NCBI RefSeq assembly: GCF_963678635.1
Contig: NC_087071.1
Location: forward strand, 43,573,095 to 43,637,094
Length of the DNA: 64,000 bases
Reading direction: 5' to 3'
Source of the DNA: Symsagittifera roscoffensis
Lineage: Eukaryota; Xenacoelomorpha; Acoela; Convolutidae
Shown: positions 21,770-31,290 of the stretch, piece after piece
Numbering within the stretch: the first letter of the stretch is position 1
Layout: every line of letters begins with the position of its first letter
Position numbers and translations under genes: made by a program
The notes under the pieces: generated by a model
Told to the model about the DNA's origin: nothing
The model's input: the letters and a program-made list of their open reading frames with translations, nothing else
The model's database searches: none

Positions 21770-23858
21770 TTTGTCGTGCGCCTTCAGAATTCTCCAGACC
21801 TCCTCCAGATCTTCTAATTCTTGTGGCTCTGGTGCTATAAAAATATCTTTATCTTTTTTCATTTATTTCGACAAAAACTTATCAGTTTTATCTTTGATAC
21901 TAACCACAGATGCACCATAAGCTCATTCAGATCCAACATCGGAAAAGCAGTGTAGCAGCTGCTGAAGGGCTCTTCGTCTTTCCGCTTATGTCGAAAAGCT
22001 CTGGCAGCCGTCAGCAGGTGTCCACGATGAATGAAATTGTCAACGAGAGCCACTGTCTCTGAATGCGTTTCAACCATGTGTATCATGCCATCTGGCATAA
22101 CAAGGGCCTGGCGCTCCGTCAGAACATATTTCTGACACCCTCCAGCATCACAGCGAGAGTCATCCCCGGGAAAAATTGGTTTCCAACCCAGAGATTGCTG
22201 CTCCAGTTATTCCTGGAATATCTGCTTGTTCTTGACCGACGGGGCCATCAAATAAAATGTTTTGCAGCCTTAAAGAAAAAAGACCTAATTGGAACATATT
22301 TATATATTTCGTTAAAAAAATTGTGCACCAAACTTTGTTTCACCTTTCACTATAAAGTAAATCACAGATGCACCGGAGAAATCCTGGTGAAATGTTGTTA
22401 TTGCACCAGCCTGCGATAACAGCAGGTAGTTTGACTCCTTCTTCGGTACTTCTGTCTTCTCCAACTTCCTTTTGTGTATGTGTCCCAACGACACATCCTT
22501 GACTGCTTTTGGGACAGAGATTTTTGTGGTGGCCGACAAGGCACCATCAGCATCAATGATATTCCAGAATATTGGCGCCAATAATCGGAACAAAGTTTGA
22601 TCATCAGCTGGCTTAACTGATTGCATATATTCCAAGGATTGAACGCAAATGTGAGGTTACACTTTTTGAAAACTGGAGTCTTATTAGGAGTCTAATTACT
22701 TTACAAACTAATTACCTTTTCCTTTAGGATGTACCGTCTGGCTCCTTCATAATTTCGTCAATGAAATTGTCCCTATACATTCGGTTGTCAAACTGGCAAT
22801 TATCCGCTAGATGGCTTTTGAACCCTTTGATGGATTTAGCCGATGGAAATAACGAGGCTCTTTGTTGGCCAATAAACCAGTTTGAATGGATTCAGCTGAC
22901 AAGATCAACTGCACGCACGCACTGTATTACACTTGGGGCAGGCATGATCTAGCAAAATACCCAAAAAAGATGATCGAAATTTAATTATAACGAATTTGAG
23001 CTAGTTTTAGGTTCAGATGCTTACTTGCGAAAGTCTCTCTCTTAGTTTGCTATGGTCAATTGGAGGTAACATGTCAATCTGACCGGCACTCGTGCTACAA
23101 GAGCTGCCTGAAACCAAGGCAAAACTCTGCAGTTTTTCCGAAGAGTTTTGATTTCTGTATCCGCACTAGAAGAGGTCGTTCATCTGTTCTCATATCTGCT
23201 TCAACCAGATAAAGAGTCGAAATGGAATCTGGTACGATTGGAAGTGGATCTGGCCTCAGACACGGTCAGTTCGGTTCCTCGGAGGAAGTGGTTCCGTCCT
23301 AATTGGCGCAGCTGGCGCACCGATGGGCAATTTGACTTCCGAGGTATGTTCATCGATATTACTTGTCACTTCTGGAGCGGTAACAGTAGTACCAACAGTA
23401 CCTGGAGCAGTGCCCTTGGAGTTTGCACCGTCAATCAGTGAAATAGAGGACTAAAAGAGTGATGTTAATTTAATTGCATACTATATTATAAAAAAGAAAA
23501 ACGGTGTTTTGTTACATACAATTTGAATGGTCAAAACGGGTTCCTCAACCTCCGTCTCCATTTTGCACCAAAACGTCGCCAATTGTTCCTGCTTGTACCC
23601 GCTCGTCGTATCGGTCTCGTTTGGTTCCTGCTTGCACCAGGTGGTCGTCACATCATGCCCATTTCTGCCTTGCTCATGTTTGTTCCAGGAGGTCGTCCTG
23701 TTCGTCGTCTTGGTATTGGTAGTCTTTTTGCTGATTCTCAACGCATTTCTTACGGTAGTCCGTCTCATCGTCTGCCTCTTTGTCGTTGTCGTGATACAGT
23801 CTAGTTGCGCAGAAGTGGACTGAATTATAAGCCTTAGTGCTAAAACAGTTTGAATATG
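21770..23858 (-). pseudogene. JmjC histone-demethylase-like gene, left-arm copy
   Basis: JmjC proteins of the KDM2/KDM7 type remove methyl groups from histone lysines using Fe(II) and 2-oxoglutarate. The core exon (22,312-22,650) reads NYLLLSQAGAITTFHQDFSG and YFIVKGETKF, with the iron ligands HxD. The next (21,893-22,280) has FYLMAPSVKNKQIFQE and TLVMPDGMIHMVETHSETV, with the third ligand His, then DNFIHRGHLLTAARAF. Upstream exons are seen at 22,716-22,948, 23,025-23,220, 23,259-23,450 and 23,520-23,858, several with proper GT/AG. Stops shared with the other arm lie after FQE, after VDLVS and after NRTDRV. It looks inactivated before duplication. Confidence 0.75.
23388..23858 (-). other. About 470 bp present only in the left arm
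   Basis: Comparing the arms, the left has this extra block between GGTAACAGTAG and TATGAATTCAATACACAT, which are adjacent in the right arm at about 27,835-27,845. It contains the Thr/Gln-rich exon (TTTWCKQEPNETDTTSGYKQ, good donor GTATGT at 23,519) and the start of the next exon (acceptor CTCTTTTAG at 23,451). A deletion in the right arm is more likely than an insertion here, because the block contains exons that join in phase with the rest. Confidence 0.75.
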
Positions 23859-24013
23859 AATTCAATACACATATCTTATTTATCTCTTATTTAAAAAGCA
23901 CACATCTTCACTCACTCTGATCATCGCCGATTTCATTCTCACAGATCAAATTTGACATCCTCTGCTTAGCTCTGAATGGTAATTGGCACCCCTCATAAGT
24001 GTTTAGCTCTGCT

Positions 24014-24117
24014 AAATCCCAAATACTGATAAAATCCCAAATAATCTTAGTAATTGGGATTTTGTCAGTATTTGGGATTTTGTCACTATTGGGATTTTGT
24101 CAGTAATTAGGATTTTG
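24014..24117. repeat. TTGGGATTTTGTCAGTA repeat with hairpin (left arm)
   Basis: AAATCCCAAATACTGATAAA at 24,014 pairs with TTTGTCAGTATTTGGGATTT ending at 24,080, giving an imperfect hairpin with about 27-bp stems and a 10-12-base loop. Two more direct copies of the word continue to 24,117. The mirror is 27,579-27,680. It precedes the unrecognised gene and could be a promoter-side repeat or a transposon end. Confidence 0.7.
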
Positions 24118-24139
24118 CAACTGCAAAAAAATTGTCAGT

Positions 24140-25280
24140 GTATATTACACCGACACGAATATCGACAAAAAATAATACGACACTCAACGTGCCGACAAAC
24201 AAACCGACATACGAATCGACAACCAAATAACCGAGATACAACTCGGCGGATACGAAAAACCAAAAAACGACTCGGCGGATACGAAAAACCAGTAATTCTG
24301 GAACCGCTATTCGATAGCATCAGATAATGGTCGAAACATTGTAGACGCCAGAAGTCTTGACGAAATAGCAGGAAAAGAATTGGCAAACAAATATCGAACT
24401 GTGAAAAGACTAGGTTCAGAAATGGTCGATGGAACAACATTGAAAGTTAACGATATTATACGAAAAATAGCAATACCACGGCAACGCAGTCATTCGATTG
24501 CAGCAGCAGCAGGAATCATGCATATGTTAATTCTACGGGGCTTCAAGGAAAGACCGTGGAACGCAAAACGGAGGAACCTGGTCAAGTTTCTTTTTTCAGA
24601 AACAACGCTACACGAATACTCACCTTTTAGTGTTATAAACAATCAGAACAGATCGACATCACCCTTAGAACAGTTAGGAAATTCATAAAGAACCCTGACA
24701 TCATCAGCATCAGCAATCTCAAAACCATTAGCCCTTCTATCACCCTCAGAACCAACAAGAAGTTCGGCAAGCGCATCCTTATACAGGCACCATCATATTC
24801 AGTTTTCGAAGCATGTGAGCACTGGAGAATCTACAAGGTTGGCGCACTCGAGAAGGGTTTGAAAGATTTTGGCGCCAAGATCTTTTTTTTGTTCGATGTC
24901 ATAGAATTATCCTCCAAGGACTAATGGAAGTAGCTGGAAAAGACTCCCAGAGAATAAAACGCGATAAAGGTGGTCGAAGAAAGTGTAGATTTACTTTTTC
25001 GACCCGTTTTATAATTACTCGCTTATTTAATAGTGGTTCATTTTACAATTTTCTGTAGAAAATCCCGAGAAAACATTTTCTAGATTTCCAAGTGACCTAG
25101 TTTCTCGCGTCAAAGCAGTTGCGTTTCTTTCACTGAAAACCACGGAGCTTCAAGGATTACGCCTGGATATCTGGGGAGAAAGCTGTGAGATTGGTGGTGT
25201 GGAGGTTACCAGGCTCGCGTTCAGGCTCCTCGATGTCAACATTAGTGTGCAGTCGACTAGCAACGTTTTCTGTTTCGCAG
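24140..25280 (+). CDS. Unrecognised multi-exon gene, 5' half in left arm
   Basis: Three coding-like blocks are seen on the plus strand. First, 24,300-24,688 reads ARSLDEIAGKELANKYRTV, MVDGTTLKVNDIIRKIAIP and HSIAAAAGIMHMLILRGF. Second, 24,631-24,924 is open after an acceptor CACCTTTTAG and reads ITLRTVRKFIKNPDI, KKFGKRILIQAPSYSVFEAC and ALEKGLKDFGAKIFF. Third, an exon at about 25,057-25,280 between TTTTCTGTAG and CAG/GTAAGT reads ENPEKTFSRFPSDLVSRV and LQGLRLDIWGESCEIGG. I do not recognise the family. The blocks are not in one frame, so either introns or frameshifts separate them. A 25-bp direct repeat (CGGCGGATACGAAAAACCA) sits at 24,241-24,292. The gene continues beyond the N gap. Confidence 0.4.
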
Positions 25281-25293
25281 GTAAGTCAATTTT

Positions 25294-25493
25294 NNNNNNN
25301 NNNNNNNNNNNNNNNNNNNNNNNNNNNNNNNNNNNNNNNNNNNNNNNNNNNNNNNNNNNNNNNNNNNNNNNNNNNNNNNNNNNNNNNNNNNNNNNNNNNN
25401 NNNNNNNNNNNNNNNNNNNNNNNNNNNNNNNNNNNNNNNNNNNNNNNNNNNNNNNNNNNNNNNNNNNNNNNNNNNNNNNNNNNNNNNNNNNNN
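25294..25493. other. Assembly gap of 200 N
   Basis: A run of exactly 200 N sits at the inner end of the left palindrome arm, inside what reads as an intron of the central gene. The true length and content are unknown. A round gap size usually marks a scaffold join, which matters for how the palindrome is interpreted. Confidence 1.
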
Positions 25494-26224
25494 GCCACAA
25501 CTTGCGGTGAGCAATTTTATACGAAGTCCCTGAGAACATTTGTGCGAAGCTCTCGAAAAATCCAACCACCATGCTAACAAGGATTTTTAAAGTAGGACAA
25601 TGCGAGGCGGAGGAAGATTGCATAACCAAGACCAATTATTCCTCGAAATGTTTTTTTTCATTCTGCAAGTTCATCAAATCTGGCAAGTGCACACCTAGTT
25701 TTCTAATTAATGCGGGAGACGTCTTGAGAGGAGCCAATCCTATCCCGTCGTATTTACAAATATGTCTAAAAAATCTAGATTTTCCGAAAGTTGCCGTCGG
25801 TGAAAAGCGTCCATCTAGTCTGCTACTTTCTGGTTTGCGATTTTATGTGTTGGGTACTTGCGGATGACAGCAGCAGCAGTTGCGGGAAAGAAAGCAAAAC
25901 CGAATCTAGCACCACAGGCTATGGTGGAAAAACGGATCCATGATTTAGGAGGTACTTTCCTAACCAAATACAATGCTCAAACCATTCTTCGGGGACATTC
26001 CAAGACACCTAACAGCTTTCTTCTGCTGAAAGATGACAATCATTTGATCAAAGGAACGATGAATGTAGGGGAACGGTTGTACAACCGAGTAGCTAAAAAC
26101 GAGTCAACGACTGATTTGGAATCTAGTGATACTGGGCAAAAAAAACGAAAGAGGTGGCAGAAAAAACTGTCACCTGCTGCCATCCAGTGCCGTAAACTTG
26201 CGGGTAAGGATTTGAAGTTTTGAA
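25494..26224 (+). CDS. Unrecognised gene, 3' half in the single-copy palindrome centre
   Basis: Two open blocks are seen on the plus strand: 25,571-25,864 (SSKCFFSFCKFIKSGKC, NAGDVLRGANPIPSYLQICL, GEKRPSSLLLSGLRFYVLG) and 25,864-26,223 (APQAMVEKRIHDLGGTFLTK, SFLLLKDDNHLIKGTMNVGE, DTGQKKRKRWQKKLSPAAIQ). The two frames differ by a shift near 25,862. The second resembles the start of a BRCT domain (VEKRIHDLGGTF) only weakly. As it directly follows the left-arm gene half across the gap in the same orientation, it is probably its 3' end, and is the only gene part present once. Confidence 0.35.
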
Positions 26225-26439
26225 GCTAGAATACTTAGTTGACTCTCTTTACTCTGAAGTGTTATTGATCCGACATCTTACTAGCTACATTCGGGGAATA
26301 ATTTTTCAGCTATTTACGTCAATGACAAGCGACCACTTTTGATGGAGCAAAGTCAAACAAGCGGTGAAAGTAAGGTTTCTGCAAACGATGCCTAGACTAA
26401 TATTCATAAGAGATATTTTTCCAAAACAAAATTGACTTA

Positions 26440-27560
26440 CCTGCGAAACAGAAAACGTTGCTAGTCGACTGCACACAAAGTTGACATCGAGGAGCCTGAA
26501 CGCGAGCCTGGTAACCTCCACACCACCAATCTCACAGCTTTCTCCCCAGATATCCAGGCGTAATCCTTGAAGCTCCGTGGTTTTCAGTGAAAGAAACGCA
26601 ACTGCTTTGACGCGTGAAACTAGGTCACTTGGAAATCTAGAAAATGTTTTCTCGGGATTTTCTACAGAAAATTGTAAAATGAACCACTTTCTATACTTTC
26701 TTCGACCACCTTTATCGCGTTTTATTCTCTGGGAGTCTTTTCCAGCTACTTCCATTAGTCCTTGGAGGATAATTCTATGACATCGAACAAAAAAAAGATC
26801 TTGGCGCCAAAGTCTTTCAGACCCCTCTGGAGTGCGCCAATCTTGTAGCTTCTCCAGTGCTCACATGCTTCGAAAACTGAATATGATGGTGCCTGCTTCG
26901 AAAACTGAATAATATGATGCGCTTGCCGAACTTCTTGTTGGTTCTGAGGGTGATAGAAGGGCTAATGGTTCTGAGATTGCTGATGCTGATGATGTCGGGG
27001 TTCTTTATGAATTTCCTAACTGTTCTAAGGGTGATTTCGATCTGTTCTGATTGTTTATAACACTAAAAGGTGAGTATTCGTGTAGCGTTGTATCTGAAAA
27101 GAGAAACTTGACCAGGTTCCTCCGTTTTGCGTTCCACGGTCTTTCCTTGAAGCCCCGTAGAATTAACATATGCATGATTCCTGCTGCTGCTGCAATCGAA
27201 TGACTGCGTTGCCGTGGTATTGCTATTTTTCGTATAATATCGTTAACTTTCAATGTTGTTCCATCGACCATTTCTGAACCTAGTCTTTTCACTGTTCGAT
27301 ATTTGTTTGCCAATTCTTTTCCTGCTATTTCGTCAAGACTTCTGGCGTCTACAATGTTTCGACCATTATCTGATGCTATCGAATAGCGGTTCCAGAATTA
27401 CTGGTTTTTCGTATCCGCCGAGTCGTTTTTTGGTTTTTCGTATCCGCCGAGTTGTATCTCGGTTATTTGATTGTCGATTCGTATGTCAGTTTGTTTGTCG
27501 GCACGTTGAGTGTCGTATTATTTTTTGTCGATATTCGTGTCGGTGTAATATACACTGACA
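26440..27560 (-). pseudogene. Unrecognised gene, 5' half in right arm
   Basis: Mirror of 24,140-25,280. The blocks MVDGTTLKVNDIIRKIAIP and HSIAAAAGIMHMLILRGF (27,005-27,313) and LQGLRLDIWGESCEIGG (about 26,510-26,600) are kept. The middle block is damaged by a local duplication (TGCTTCGAAAACTGAAT twice near 26,867-26,910). An internal stretch of about 41 bp present in the left copy is missing near 26,690. It has no 3' half: the sequence beyond its donor at 26,440 leads away into the centre. Confidence 0.4.
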
Positions 27561-27578
27561 ATTTTTTTGCAGTTGCAA

Positions 27579-27680
27579 ATTCCTAATTACTGACAAAACC
27601 CCAATAGTGACAAAATCCCAAATACTGACAAAATCCCAATTACTAAGATTATTTGGGATTTTATCAGTATTTGGGATTTA
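27579..27680. repeat. TTGGGATTTTGTCAGTA repeat with hairpin (right arm)
   Basis: Mirror of 24,014-24,117 with a few base changes, still able to form the same hairpin. Confidence 0.7.
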
Positions 27681-27834
27681 GCAGAGCTAAACACTTATGA
27701 GGGGTGCCAATTACCATTCAGAGCTGAGCAGAGGATGTCAAATTTGATCTGTGAGGATGAAATCGGCGATGATCAGAGTGAGTGAAGCTGTGTGCTTTTT
27801 AAATAAGAGATAAATAAGATATGTGTATTGAATT

Positions 27835-29500
27835 CATACTACTGTTACCGCTCCAGAAGTGACAAGTAATATCGATGAACATACCTCGGAAGTCAAACTG
27901 CCCATCGGTGCACCAGCTGCGCCAATTAGGATGGAACCACTTCCTCCGAGGAACCGAACTGACCGTGTCTGAGGCCAGATCCACTTCCACTCGTACCAGG
28001 TTCCATTTCGACTCTTTATCTGGTTGAAGCAGATATGAGAACAGATGAACGACCTCTTCTAGTGCGGATACAGAAATCAAAAGCTCTTCGGGAAAAACCG
28101 CAGAGTTTTGCCTTGGTTTCAGGCATCTCTTGTAGCACGAGTGCCGGTCAGATTGACATGTTACCTCCAATTTACCATAGCAAACTAAGAGAGAGACTTT
28201 CGCAACTAAGCATCTGAACCTAAAACTAGCTCAAATTCGTTATAATTAAATTTCGATCATCTTTTTTGGGTATTTTGCTAGATCATGCCTGCCCCAAGTG
28301 TAATACAGTGCGTGCGTGCAGTTGATCTTGTCAGCTGAATCCATTCAAACTGGTTTATTGGCCAACAAAGAGCCTCGTTAGTTCAATCGGCTAAATCCAT
28401 CAAAGGGTTCAAAAGCCATCTAGCGGATAATTGCCAGTTTGACAACCGAATGTATAGGGACAATTTCATTGACGAAAATATGAAGGAGCTAGACGGTACA
28501 TCCTAAAGGAAAAGGTAATTAGTTTGTAAATTAATTAGACTCCTAATAAGACTCCAGTTTTCAAATAAGTGTAACCTCACATTTGCGTTCAATCCTTGGA
28601 ATATATGCAATCAGTTAAGCCAGCTGATGATCAAACTTTGTTCCGATTATTGGCGCCAATATTCTGGAATATCATTGATGCTGATGCTGCCTTGTCGGCC
28701 GCCACAAAAATCTCTGTCCCAAAAGCAGTCAAGGATGTGTCGTTGGGACACATACACAAAAGGAAGTTGGAGAAGACAGAAGTACCGACGAAGGAGTCAA
28801 ACTACTTGCTGTTATCGCAGTCTGGTGCAATAACAACATTTCACCAGGATTTCTCCGGTACATCTGTGATGTACTTTTTAGTGAAAGGTGAAACAAAGTT
28901 TGGTGCACAATTTTTTCAACGAAATATATAAATATGTTCCACTTAGGTCTTTTTTCTTTAAGGCTGCAAAACATTTTATTTGATGGCCCCGTCGGTCAAG
29001 AACAAGCAGATATTCCAGGAATAACTGATGCAGCAATCTCTGGGTTGGAAACCAATTTTTCCCGGGGATGACCCTCGCTGTGATGCTGGAGGGTGTCAGA
29101 AATATGTTCTGACGGAGCGCCAGACCCTTGTTATGCCAGATGGCATGATACACATGGTTGAAACGCATTCAGAGACAGTGGCTCTGGTTGACAATTTCAT
29201 TCATCGTGGACACCTGCTGACGGCTGCCAGAGCTTTTCGACATAAGCGGAAAGACGAAGAGCCCTTCAGTAGCTGCTACCCTGCTTTTCCGATGTTGGAT
29301 CTGAATGAGCTTATGGTGCAACTGTGGTTAGTATCAAAGACAAAACTGATAAGTTTTTGTCGAAATAAATGAAAATAGAGAATGATATTTTTATAGCACC
29401 AGAGCCACAAGAATTAGAAGATCTGGAGGAGGTCTGGAAAATTCTGAAGGCGCACGACAAAGTCTCAGATAATCACCTTGTCTCACAATAATTTACGTCA
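27835..29500 (+). pseudogene. JmjC histone-demethylase-like gene, right-arm copy
   Basis: Mirror of the left copy. The core exon (28,584-28,930) reads NYLLLSQSGAITTFHQDFSG and YFLVKGETKF; the next (28,962-29,330) has MPDGMIHMVETHSETV and DNFIHRGHL. It lacks the two most upstream exons of the left copy and has lost the donor after LRERLSQ (ACTAAGC instead of AGTAAGC). Of eight base differences from the left copy in 300 bp of the core, seven change an amino acid, which is what drift without selection would give. A final piece, EPQELEDLEEVW near 29,400, is in another frame. Confidence 0.75.
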
Positions 29501-29958
29501 GTACTTCTGGCCAATTTTCATCCCAAATACTGAAATAATTACTTCGGTATCCCAAAAACTTCAACCAGTTTAATCGCGTAAGAAATATTGAAATACTGAA
29601 ATACTCAACTGATTCCAAAATTGATTTTCTTCATCCCGTTTACTGAAATGCTTAAACTTGTTTTTTAAGCCAACTACTCATGAAATGCTGGCGAATAAAA
29701 AGAGATGAACAGTCTCTTCCAACACCATCATGGGTCAAGCGGAGAATTGCTAGTTGGGCATTGCCTGCCAGAATATCAGTCAAAAGGGCCTGAATGCCAT
29801 ATTCAAAAATATAATCTGGAAAGTTTTCATTAATCGATAATTTAGTGACCGCAGATTCATTTAGTGATATTTTAAAAACAGTTTTTTTCTATAAATTGAA
29901 TTATGATTCTAATTTTTAGAATGCAGTCTGAGTAACTAACTAAATCTTTGAAATTCAG

Positions 29959-30151
29959 AAAACATGATGAATGAAGAATCCGAAAATTGCCCTCTATGCT
30001 GCGACGATGGACGGTAGCTCTATAAGATTCACAGTGGCGACGTTCCACACAAGTTGTGCTTCAGATGCTGGATGAAGATCTAGAAGGAGCCTGAGCCGAG
30101 GTGCCGCTTCTGTCGGCGGGACTTGCCGCCTTTCTGTTCGTGGATTCTCGG
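29959..30151 (+). pseudogene. RING-finger exon, right-arm copy
   Basis: Mirror of 21,083-21,275, same length (193 bp) and same splice sites. CPLCCDDGR, IHSGDVPHKLCFRCW and RCRFCRRDL keep all the predicted zinc ligands, so the fold would survive if the two shared TAG codons were not there. It is downstream of the JmjC gene and upstream of the acidic exon on the same strand. Confidence 0.65.
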
Positions 30152-30289
30152 GTAACTATAACTTTTGACCTTGTTTATTGTTAAACTAGCTGAGCCTGGT
30201 GACACGCGAACAACCTCTTCTTTCCATCTTTGAACATCCACCCCTCCTCCATATCGATCATGTTTTACCTTTATTTATTGCAAATGCCG

Positions 30290-30651
30290 GGGATGATGAT
30301 GATGATGAGGGAGGAGACCAGATCGAAGTCGAGTCAGTGGTGCCCTACCATGACTCCGACTCGGAGTCGGAACCGGAGCAACTGATGTTTGTCTCCGAAT
30401 TTGAACTGCTCTCGGGCAGTGACGAGGAGGAGAGCACTGCCTTGGACGCTCTTGCGTTCTCCTACGTGCGGGGTCGCGGTCGCGGGCACGCTGTGGTCTC
30501 GGAGGTCTACTCGAGTGACGACGACATGCCCTCGAGTGACGACGACATGCCGTCAGTCACCGCGACTGCAAACCTGCTAGGCCGGGATCGGGGCCAAGGA
30601 CGCGCCAGAACTGCTGGGTCGTCCCAGCCAGGGGTCGGACCCTCATCGTGA
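30290..30651 (+). pseudogene. Acidic and Arg/Gly-rich exon, right-arm copy
   Basis: Mirror of 20,505-20,908. The frame itself stays open (VESVVPYHDSDSESEPEQL, then RGRGRGHAVVSEV). The acceptor seen in the left arm is lost here by removal of about 14 bp near 30,280, and a small duplication (SSDDDMPSSDDDMP) has replaced a longer stretch. Without the acceptor the exon is unlikely to be spliced normally. Confidence 0.5.
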
Positions 30652-31080
30652 AGGTTCAAATTCTCAAAATATTACTAAAACCGTTTTTGACTAGTTTTTA
30701 ATGAAAAAGTTTTTAGCCCTCACTCAACATGCCCCATGCGGTACTGCAAACCATCCACGGTCATTATCATCAATTTGCAGTCAGTATCATCCAGAGTCGG
30801 ATTATCAGTAAGTTTCTAAAGCTCAAATCTCAAATATATTACTAAACCAATTTATGACTAGTTTATTAGAAAACAGTTTTATAGCCGTCACTCAACATGC
30901 CCATGCCACCCCTACAAACCACTAAAACTACATGCCCCTCAGTATATGCCTCTTCAACCAGCACAGAGGCTTATCGCCCACCATATCAGATTATAAGTCA
31001 GTTTCAAAGTCTCAAATCTCGAAACCTGTTACAAAAATATTTTATGACTAGTTTATTGGAAAATTGTTTTTTTAGTGCAT
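30650..31080 (+). repeat. Diverged intron/mini-exon-like direct repeats (right arm)
   Basis: TTTTTGACTAGTTTTTAATG, TTTATGACTAGTTTATTAGA and TTTATGACTAGTTTATTGGA begin near 30,686, 30,850 and 31,041. The first two are followed by an acceptor (TTTTTAG, TTTATAG) and CACTCAACATGCCC, and end in donor-like GTAAGT or GTCAGT. This looks like exon duplication within a gene. The reading frames of successive units do not all join cleanly. Confidence 0.6.
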
Positions 31081-31290
31081 ACAATCGCCTTAGTTACCCC
31101 ACTGATTGTTCTATTTGCGACGCCAGCTATTTTTCTCGCAGTCTCCAATGCAGTATTTGCAATGATGCTCAGAAAACGAAACAAGAATAAAAAAACTTCG
31201 CTCGCAAACCAGCCACGACCAAGGTTAGCCGCTTGCTGTGCGCTCAAAAAGCCAGTCATCGGCCATCTTAACTTCAGAATCTCTAACTAA
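31075..31290 (+). CDS. Small exon with one membrane segment, right-arm copy
   Basis: Mirror of 19,865-20,092, open from the acceptor TTTTTTAG (ending near 31,074) to TAA at 31,290. It has the same hydrophobic segment and basic cluster (MLRKRNKNKK). It is the only multi-residue frame in the palindrome that stays fully open in both arms over more than 65 codons without a shared lesion. Confidence 0.4.
   Translation: MHTIALVTPLIVLFATPAIFLAVSNAVFAMMLRKRNKNKKTSLANQPRPRLAACCALKKPVIGHLNFRISN

Larger units (their letters stand above)
14292..25293 (+). repeat. Left arm of giant palindrome
   Basis: This 11.0-kb segment is found again, reverse-complemented, at 26,428-36,854. The outer edge is the word ATGTTGGCTAGAATTAAAAA at 14,292 (ATGTTGCCTAGAATTAAAAA in the partner). 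The inner edge is GTAAGTCAATTTT, running directly into the N gap. A 300-bp sample of the JmjC exon has 8 differences (2.7%). The left arm has about 470 bp near 23,388-23,858 that the right arm lacks. It carries decayed genes and repeats listed separately. Confidence 0.95.

Noticed and set aside
23148-23441. Plus-strand protein (open frame with EEVVHLFSYLLQPDKESKW) in the left arm
   Set aside because: It is the antisense of JmjC-gene exons that have proper splice sites on the minus strand.
25150-25635. Long open frames across the N gap
   Set aside because: They consist mostly of unknown residues from the 200 N and carry no information.
25864-26223. DNA ligase IV BRCT domain in the palindrome centre
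   Set aside because: VEKRIHDLGGTF has a BRCT-like look and would pair nicely with Artemis, but no ligase catalytic motif is present in the upstream blocks and the rest of the frame does not follow a BRCT pattern.
20505-30151. Alternative genetic code reading TAA/TAG/TGA as amino acids
   Set aside because: The stops in the Artemis, JmjC and RING copies replace different expected residues, while the LITAF-like gene and the longer open frames in the window end normally with standard codons. Shared pseudogene lesions explain the pattern better.
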